This document shows positions 59,146-64,000 of a stretch of 64,000 nt of DNA, piece by piece (the stretch's first letter is position 1; each line of letters begins with the position of its first letter). Below the pieces are notes generated by a model. It searched no databases and was not told the origin of the DNA. It was given only the letters and a program-made list of their open reading frames with translations. The position numbers and the translations under genes are program-made. Origin of the DNA: RUG11237 sp045119215 (GTDB lineage Bacteria > Bacillota > Clostridia > Lachnospirales > Lachnospiraceae); the NCBI GenBank assembly GCA_045119215.1, contig JBGVDD010000098.1, positions 96,445 through 160,444 on the forward strand. Direction: 5' to 3'.

Positions 59146-60027
59146 ATGAAGAAGATGAAAGTAGCAGGTGTCGTGGTTTTGTTTCAACCAGAAGCATCTG
59201 TCTGGGATAACATAAGTTCATATATTGAAGATATTGATAAATTATATATTTTAGACAATTCTGAACATTATAATGAGCTTCTGATTTCTAAGTTACAATG
59301 TGACAGCAGAATAAAATACATCTGTATGAATGGGAACAAGGGACTTGCCAAGGCATTAAGCGAAGGGTGTAATCTTGCAAAAAAGGAAGGATATGAATAT
59401 GTATTAACAATGGATCAGGATTCAAAATTTGAGTATGGTGCAGTTAAAAAATTAATAGACTATATGGAAAATCATAGAGAGTATTCTATTGTTGGAGCTA
59501 ATCCTAAATCTATTGATCAAAATGGACAGGTTTTATATTTACGAAAAAGTGGCATGGAAATTAGGGAAGTATATTGGAACATGACTTCAGGTTCATTAAT
59601 GAATTTGGGAGATTATTTTGAAGTAGGTGGATTTGATGAAGAACTATTTATTGGAGGAATAGATATTGATATTGGGATTAAATTGCATTTAGCTAACAAA
59701 AAGATAGGGGTACTAGAGGATGCAATTATCTTACAAAGATTTGGAAATTCGGAAGAAAGAACTTTGTTTGGGAAGAAGGTATATGTCTATTTTGGCAATG
59801 ATATTAATTGTTATTATTATAACCGGAATGATATGTATTTAAGAAAAAAATATGGAAAAAAGATATGGAAGCAGACAGGTGTTAAATTCTGGAAAGGATT
59901 TGTGAAAACGTTGTTGTTTGAAGATAGAAAACTGCATCGACTAAAAATAAAGTTGAAAGCATATAGGGATGGAATAAATAAAAGGTTGGGAAAATGCGAA
60001 TATATACATGCTGGAGTAACAGATTAA
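59146..60027 (+). CDS. Glycosyltransferase family 2, rhamnosyltransferase-like
   Basis: 293 residues. KVAGVVVLFQPEASVWDNISSY, LYILDNS, MNGNKGLAKALSEGCNLA, VLTMDQDSKFEYGAV (DxD region) and the late VGGFDEELFIGGIDIDIGIKLH (acceptor loop) match the RfbN/WbbL/RgpB type of GT2 rhamnosyltransferases. The frame is open from 59122, but AAGGAG seven bases before ATG 59146 fixes the start. The acceptor and the sugar are inferred from family only. Confidence 0.85.
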   Translation: MKKMKVAGVVVLFQPEASVWDNISSYIEDIDKLYILDNSEHYNELLISKLQCDSRIKYICMNGNKGLAKALSEGCNLAKKEGYEYVLTMDQDSKFEYGAVKKLIDYMENHREYSIVGANPKSIDQNGQVLYLRKSGMEIREVYWNMTSGSLMNLGDYFEVGGFDEELFIGGIDIDIGIKLHLANKKIGVLEDAIILQRFGNSEERTLFGKKVYVYFGNDINCYYYNRNDMYLRKKYGKKIWKQTGVKFWKGFVKTLLFEDRKLHRLKIKLKAYRDGINKRLGKCEYIHAGVTD

Positions 60028-60052
60028 ATAAAAAACAAAAGGAGAGATAGAT

Positions 60053-60955
60053 ATGTATAAGGTTGCAGTATTACTCTCATCGTATAATGGAGAAAAATAT
60101 ATTGAAGAACAAATTCAAAGTATATTAAATCAAAAAAATGTTGAGGTAGAACTGTACATACGAGATGACGGCTCTACAGATAAAACGATATTCATCATTA
60201 AAAAATTAATGAAAGAGAACTTGAATATACATTTAATATGCGAGAAGAATGTGGGATATGAAGAAAGTTTTATGAAGCTAATATATGAAATAGTTCCAGA
60301 AACAGATTACTATGCATTTTCCGATCAAGATGATGTATGGTTGGAAGAAAAGCTATTTGTAGCCATTAAGAAGATTTGTAAGCAATCTGCACCTGCAATG
60401 TATTACAGTCATTTATGCGAAGTAGATGAATGTTTAAAGAATTTGAAAAAAGAAAGGAAGAAAGAGCTTCCACCAAGTAAAGTGCAGGCATTATTTGGTC
60501 CTTTTGCAAGAGGATGCACAATTGTTTTCAATGAGCAGATGATGAAAATATTAAAGAAAGGCAGGGTTAAAAAGAAAACATCACATGATTTCTGGGTAGG
60601 TCTTGTAGCTACATATTTAGGAAATGTAGTATATGACGAAACGCCATATATTCTTTATCGTAAGCATGAAAATACTGTTACACATAGAACATGCTATTTA
60701 AAGAAAATTAAAGGTTTATTATCAGGAAAAGTGTGTAATAATTATGCAATCCAGTTGTTGCAGGCATATTCAGATATGCTGGATGATGAAACAATTTGTT
60801 GCTTGGAGAAAATTGCAAATTATGATAAGTCATTAGAAAATAAATTATATGCAATAAGAAACGTAAAAAAGACGACTTTAAAAGGAACAATTCTTTTAAA
60901 ATTCTGTTTCTTATTTAATAGAATAGAAAAAATAAATGTGTTGAATAACGATTAA
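60053..60955 (+). CDS. Glycosyltransferase family 2
   Basis: 300 residues. AVLLSSYNGEKYIEEQIQSIL, LYIRDDGSTDKT, ICEKNVGYEESF, YYAFSDQDDVWLEEKL (DxD) and YRKHENTVTHR are typical of the RgpF-neighbour/rhamnosyl type GT2 enzymes of wall and capsule polysaccharides. It should transfer one sugar of the repeat unit. It starts 25 bases after the previous glycosyltransferase, with AAAGGAGAG before the ATG. The sugar specificity cannot be read from the sequence. Confidence 0.88.
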   Translation: MYKVAVLLSSYNGEKYIEEQIQSILNQKNVEVELYIRDDGSTDKTIFIIKKLMKENLNIHLICEKNVGYEESFMKLIYEIVPETDYYAFSDQDDVWLEEKLFVAIKKICKQSAPAMYYSHLCEVDECLKNLKKERKKELPPSKVQALFGPFARGCTIVFNEQMMKILKKGRVKKKTSHDFWVGLVATYLGNVVYDETPYILYRKHENTVTHRTCYLKKIKGLLSGKVCNNYAIQLLQAYSDMLDDETICCLEKIANYDKSLENKLYAIRNVKKTTLKGTILLKFCFLFNRIEKINVLNND

Positions 60956-60973
60956 TATGAGAAGGGGAACAAA

Positions 60974-62413
60974 GTGAAAATAAATAAAACTGTAAAAAAT
61001 TTTATTCAAAATTTTACATATACATTTTCTTCTAATTTAATATCCATGTTATTAGGAGTGGTGATTACTTTAATTGTACCAAAAGTAACTACGGTAGCTT
61101 CTTACGGATGGTTTCAACTATTTATTTTTTATACTTCCTATATTGGTATTTTTCATTTTGGCTTTTGTGATGGTGTATATTTACGAGAAGGTGGAAGTGA
61201 ATATAGTAAATTGAATAGAACTCTTTATCATTACGAGTTTTGGATTTTGTTGTTTAGTCAATTCGTCATAGCCGTTTTACTATGTGCAGTTGCAAGAATA
61301 TTTATTGTAGAGGATGCGAGGCTTTTTGTTATTGTTATGACAGCAATAAGTCTTGTGATATCAAATACCTCTGCGATGCTGTCTTATCTTATGCAGGCAA
61401 CAGGAAGAATTAAGGCATATTCACGAAATACATTAACAAAAAAGGTACCATATGTAATATTGGTTATTCTTTTTATGTTGCTGGGAATTTCTGATTTCAA
61501 ATGGTATATTGTTGCTAATGTAATGGGAATCATGTGCACATGGGTATATGGAGTGTATCAATGCAAAGATATTGTATTTGCAAAAGGCATTAAAATTTCA
61601 TGGAAGGATATTGCTCATGAAATGAGTGAAAATATTTGCATGGGAATAAAGCTGATGCTGGCTAATTTGTCAGGATTATTTATTTTAGGAATTGTACGGT
61701 TTGGAATTGAAAGGCAATGGAGTATAGAAACATTTGGAAAAATCTCCTTTACTTTGAGTGTATCCAATTTACTTATGTTATTTGTAAATGCAGTAGCAGT
61801 AATCATGTTTCCAACATTGCGGCGAATGGGAGATGGACAAAGGAAAAGAGTATATCCAATTATGAGAGATGTTCTTATGGTATTTTTATTAGGAATGCTT
61901 CTTGCTTATTATCCGGTCAAAACGATATTACAACTATGGTTACCACAGTATACGGAAAGTTTAGAATATATGGCTATCCTATTCCCACTCTGCATTTTTT
62001 CAAGCAAGATGTCAATGCTTATTACACCATATTTAAATACATTAAGACTTGAAAAATATTTGCTATACATAAATGTTATTAGTGTAATTGCCAGCTTGGT
62101 ATGTACAATTTTTTCAGTTAAAGTGTGCAAAAGCTTAGTATTGTCTGTTTTTGTAATTTTGTTTTTGATTATCTTTCGCTGCGTATTGGGAGAAATACGT
62201 CTGGCAAAAGAGTTGGAAATAGAGGTGGCTCAAAATATTCTATTAGAGATTATTATGACAATCATATTTGTAATTGCTAGTTGGTACATTACTGGTGGTG
62301 CTGGAATGATATTATATGGAATCGCTTATCTTGGATACATACTTTTGAAAAGAAAAGATATAAAACAAACGCTGGCTGATGTGAAAGAACTGACAAAGGT
62401 TTCAGAGCAATAG
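60974..62413 (+). CDS. Lipid-linked oligosaccharide flippase (Wzx/MATE-like membrane protein)
   Basis: 479 residues with about twelve to fourteen hydrophobic segments. The N-terminal FIQNFTYTFSSNLISMLLGVVITLIVPKVTTVASYGWFQLF and the mid-protein IVRFGIERQWSIETFGKISFTLSVSNLLM resemble polysaccharide export flippases. It should move the completed lipid-linked unit across the membrane. The start is GTG 60974, preceded by GAAGGGGAAC. It is the last gene of the capsule operon; the next gene is separated by tandem repeats. Confidence 0.88.
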   Translation: MKINKTVKNFIQNFTYTFSSNLISMLLGVVITLIVPKVTTVASYGWFQLFIFYTSYIGIFHFGFCDGVYLREGGSEYSKLNRTLYHYEFWILLFSQFVIAVLLCAVARIFIVEDARLFVIVMTAISLVISNTSAMLSYLMQATGRIKAYSRNTLTKKVPYVILVILFMLLGISDFKWYIVANVMGIMCTWVYGVYQCKDIVFAKGIKISWKDIAHEMSENICMGIKLMLANLSGLFILGIVRFGIERQWSIETFGKISFTLSVSNLLMLFVNAVAVIMFPTLRRMGDGQRKRVYPIMRDVLMVFLLGMLLAYYPVKTILQLWLPQYTESLEYMAILFPLCIFSSKMSMLITPYLNTLRLEKYLLYINVISVIASLVCTIFSVKVCKSLVLSVFVILFLIIFRCVLGEIRLAKELEIEVAQNILLEIIMTIIFVIASWYITGGAGMILYGIAYLGYILLKRKDIKQTLADVKELTKVSEQ

Positions 62414-62444
62414 AGGGTTGTGTAGGTTAATTGTACACATCTCT

Positions 62445-62564
62445 AAGAAGGGGGTCGCATCTCCAAGAAGGGGGTCGCATCCCCAAGAAGGGGGTCGTAT
62501 CCCCTAGAAGGGGGTCGCATCCCCAAGAAGAGGGTCGTATCCCCAAGAAGGGGGTCGCATCCCC
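62445..62564 (+). repeat. 20-bp tandem repeat, six units, with G5/C4 dyad
   Basis: Six units of AAGAAGGGGGTCGCATCCCC with small changes (CTCC in unit 1, TAG at the start of unit 4, AGGG in unit 5, GTAT for GCAT in units 3 and 5). Each unit can fold as GGGG...CCCC. It is far more G/C-rich than its surroundings. The same sequence recurs once at 63811-63827, so the array continues in dispersed form. There are no spacers between units, so this is not a CRISPR array. Confidence 0.92.
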
Positions 62565-62596
62565 AAAGGAAGAGAACCGAGGTGAAACAAAGCTCC
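62550..62596 (+). repeat. 47-bp duplicated leader, first copy (start codon lost)
   Basis: This segment matches 63812-63858 at 44 of 47 bases. In the second copy GAGGTGA and ATG form a working ribosome binding site and start codon; in this copy the ATG is AAG. It overlaps the last unit of the 20-bp array. The remainder of the gap (62597-62651) contains the 27-bp imperfect palindrome. Confidence 0.88.
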
Positions 62597-62623
62597 GGTA
62601 CGATGAACCAGGTTCGCGGTACC
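62597..62623. repeat. 27-bp imperfect palindrome
   Basis: The arms GGTAC-GAT-GAACC and GGTTC-GCG-GTACC flank a central A. Only the inner GAT/GCG triplets fail to pair fully. It lies between the duplicated leader and the TM-PASTA gene and may be a hairpin or a protein-binding site. Confidence 0.75.
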
Positions 62624-62651
62624 AACAAAGGAAGAATCAAGGGGGGAAGGT

Positions 62652-63233
62652 GTGGACAGATTAATTGAAGGAATTGTTTATTTTGGGCAGTTGATTGATA
62701 TTCTGTGTATTATTTGTACAATTATAGGTTGTTTTGGTGGGGTTATCCTAAACAATAGGGATGATGGTCCAAACAGCAAAAATAAGGTTAGACGTTTTTT
62801 GTTATGGATGCTTGCCATAGTCAGTTTAGTGATATTGGCACTTAATAAATTTGGGATTCCCAATTTAACAAAAGTTCCTGAAATAGAGAATTGTGTATTG
62901 GATTCAGCAAAAATTATGTTGAGTCAGAGGGAATTATCTTATGTAATAACAAATGCATATGAATATCAAGATCAAGATCCCCTGTTGTATAAAGTAAGCT
63001 TAAACAACAATGAAGCAAATACATATACGAAAAAAGGAACAGCAGTAGAGTTGAAAATAATAGGTATAGAGAAAGTTGATGTATATGATTCTGTCGATTG
63101 GGATTCACTAAAAGTACGAGAACCTGGTGAAGTTGAGATAGATCCAAATATTCAGAAAGTGGACCTTTGCGTTGACTTGAGAGAGTGTATGTTAAATGAA
63201 ATATCAGCGGGGGAGGATTTACTCCTTCTTTAA
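62652..63233 (+). CDS. Membrane protein with PASTA-like domain (5' part of a frameshifted gene)
   Basis: 193 residues. Two hydrophobic segments at about 8-33 and 48-66 are followed by a PASTA-like domain (about 72-138: VPEIENCVLDSAKIMLSQREL...TYTKKGTAVELKI) and a tail. The start is GTG 62652 after GGGGGGAAGG. The frame ends at 63233, just after a run of five G (63209-63213). The -1 frame continues across that point without a stop into the 63263 frame, so the two are probably one gene, broken or frameshift-read. The family is not otherwise recognised. Confidence 0.65.
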   Translation: MDRLIEGIVYFGQLIDILCIICTIIGCFGGVILNNRDDGPNSKNKVRRFLLWMLAIVSLVILALNKFGIPNLTKVPEIENCVLDSAKIMLSQRELSYVITNAYEYQDQDPLLYKVSLNNNEANTYTKKGTAVELKIIGIEKVDVYDSVDWDSLKVREPGEVEIDPNIQKVDLCVDLRECMLNEISAGEDLLLL

Positions 63234-63262
63234 CACGTAAAATAGAAAATGAGCCTAAAAGA

Positions 63263-63811
63263 ATGTATTTGTTTGATGTGGATAATATTATTATGTATAA
63301 GATTTATGAGAAAAATACCTCAAAAGAGGATATACTTGATTATTCATATGTTTTTAAAAATATTCCCTACGGAAAATATGTATTCCTCATAGAGGAGGAA
63401 GGATTTTTTAAAGAAAGGTATGAAATTAGGATTAATGGTGATGATGTTGAGAATGGGAAGAAATATGTCAGTGTATTATTGGAGAGGATGGAAGAAGAAA
63501 AAGACTTATATTTTTCAATAGTGGTAATGAACGAAAAACATGAACCAATAAAAGGGGTGATTTGTGACTTATATAAGGACGGTGATGAAATAAAACGCGA
63601 ATATAGGACAAATGAGGATGGAAGAGTTTCAGAGAATGGTTTTATTGCAAAAGAAGGCACAGAATTTAATATGGATGTTAGCATGGAACGGAGCGCATCA
63701 GTTAATAATAGTGTACATGTTATGGTAAAGAATGAAGATACCATCTTAATAATTTTGAATGAAGATGGAACAATACGGGTTACTGATGCTGCAACAGAGT
63801 ACAATTATTAA
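63263..63811 (+). CDS. Cna-B/prealbumin-like domain region (3' part of a frameshifted gene)
   Basis: 182 residues from ATG 63263, but the frame is open back to 63200, giving GGFTPSLTRKIENEPKR before the Met. No ribosome binding site precedes 63263. Two beta-rich domains are visible: YVFKNIPYGKYVFLIEEEG, and a Cna-B-like segment (IVVMNEKHEPIKGVICDLYKDGDE...YRTNEDGRVSENGF). These suggest a tail of extracellular stalk-like domains on the membrane-PASTA protein encoded upstream. The stop codon at 63809-63811 touches the second leader copy. Confidence 0.6.
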   Translation: MYLFDVDNIIMYKIYEKNTSKEDILDYSYVFKNIPYGKYVFLIEEEGFFKERYEIRINGDDVENGKKYVSVLLERMEEEKDLYFSIVVMNEKHEPIKGVICDLYKDGDEIKREYRTNEDGRVSENGFIAKEGTEFNMDVSMERSASVNNSVHVMVKNEDTILIILNEDGTIRVTDAATEYNY

Positions 63812-63858
63812 GGGGGTCGCATCCCCAGAGGAAGAGAACCGAGGTGAGACAATGCTCC
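63812..63858 (+). repeat. 47-bp duplicated leader, second copy (functional start)
   Basis: It begins with GGGGGTCGCATCCCC, one unit of the 20-bp repeat, then AGAGGAAGAGAACCGAGGTGA and ACAATGCTCC. It provides the ribosome binding site and the start codon of the last partial gene. Its three differences from the first copy include the T of the ATG. Confidence 0.88.
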
Positions 63859-64000
63859 ACACAATCCAATCTGACATCATGGAATTTGCATATAAATATC
63901 TTCCGCAGGGAATTGTGTTTGCTACAGTTTCCGGCAGTGCGATTTTCCTGTGTTTGTTTTTATACTTATATAGAAAGCAGCAGTCAATGAAATCAGCCCT
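63852..64000 (+). CDS. Membrane protein, N-terminal part (runs off the window), possibly VanZ-like
   Basis: The first 49 residues are visible. There is a hydrophobic segment at about 20-41 (GIVFATVSGSAIFLCLFLYL) followed by a basic stretch RKQQ. GAGGTGA at 63841-63847 is its ribosome binding site, and the leader is the second copy of the duplicated 47-bp segment. The YLPQG motif before the first helix is seen in some VanZ-family proteins of polysaccharide clusters, but too little sequence is present to be sure. Confidence 0.6.
   Translation, partial: MLHTIQSDIMEFAYKYLPQGIVFATVSGSAIFLCLFLYLYRKQQSMKSA

Noticed and set aside
62445..62564. Possible CRISPR array
   Set aside because: The units are contiguous with no unique spacers, only 20 bp long, and no cas gene lies in the window.
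62431..62664. 77-residue open frame through the 20-bp tandem repeats
   Set aside because: The repeat length is not a multiple of three, so the peptide merely reads the repeat in shifting frames; there is no ribosome binding site and no conserved start.

Overview
The window is about 64 kb of a low-GC, spore-forming, Gram-positive anaerobe of the class Clostridia, most likely family Lachnospiraceae. The reasons are sporulation genes (the end of spoIIP and a sigma-K gene), a spoIIP-lepA-hemW order, a FabK-type fatty acid cluster with a fused AccD-AccA subunit, a Cheo-box (GAAC-N4-GTTC) in front of recA, AGGAGG ribosome binding sites, and a Thr/Pro-repeat surface protein with bacterial Ig-like domains. 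I see no rRNA, tRNA, CRISPR array, insertion sequence or prophage.

Layout. 1-9.6 kb: end of spoIIP, lepA-hemW, then leftward sigK and a DEAD-box helicase whose leader carries a terminator-like hairpin; hemolysin III, leftward PRPP synthetase and an orphan PP-loop ATPase. 9.7-16.2 kb: DUF512 radical-SAM protein, der, plsY, gpsA, and a MoxR ATPase/VWA pair. 16.4-22.7 kb: a response regulator and histidine kinase, an ANL-family ligase and an SsuABC/TauABC-type importer. 22.9-28.2 kb: a dlt-like operon in which a formyltransferase sits between the adenylation enzyme and the carrier protein, followed by an MBOAT acyltransferase and an SGNH protein; this is the best candidate for an undescribed system. 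28.2-30.5 kb: DUF1292 protein, a disordered basic protein and a membrane acyltransferase. 30.6-40.2 kb: acpP-fabK-fabD-fabG-fabF-accB-fabZ-accC-accDA plus a nitronate monooxygenase-like flavoprotein, behind a promoter overlapped by a FabT-like palindrome. 40.4-43.8 kb: recA, recX, rny. 43.9-48.6 kb: a leftward chemoreceptor and a rightward repeat-rich surface protein, with a T15 tract in the latter's promoter region. 48.7-62.4 kb: a sortase with a probable substrate, then a capsule/exopolysaccharide operon (CpsB phosphatase, Wzz, CpsD kinase, priming sugar transferase, glycosyltransferases, a Wzy-like membrane protein, flippase). From about 56.75 kb this operon becomes visibly more A/T-rich. 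62.4-64 kb: a G/C-rich 20-bp tandem repeat, a PASTA/Cna-B-like gene split by a frameshift, and a duplicated 47-bp leader.

Across the window a structured intergenic repeat of about 130-150 bp recurs: three fuller copies (583-738, 22662-22795, 37207-37336) and two fragments (16331-16390, 53259-53287). Its stems differ between copies by compensating changes, so the fold itself appears to be kept. All positions and motifs were read directly from the sequence; family names rest on motif recognition, without database searches.
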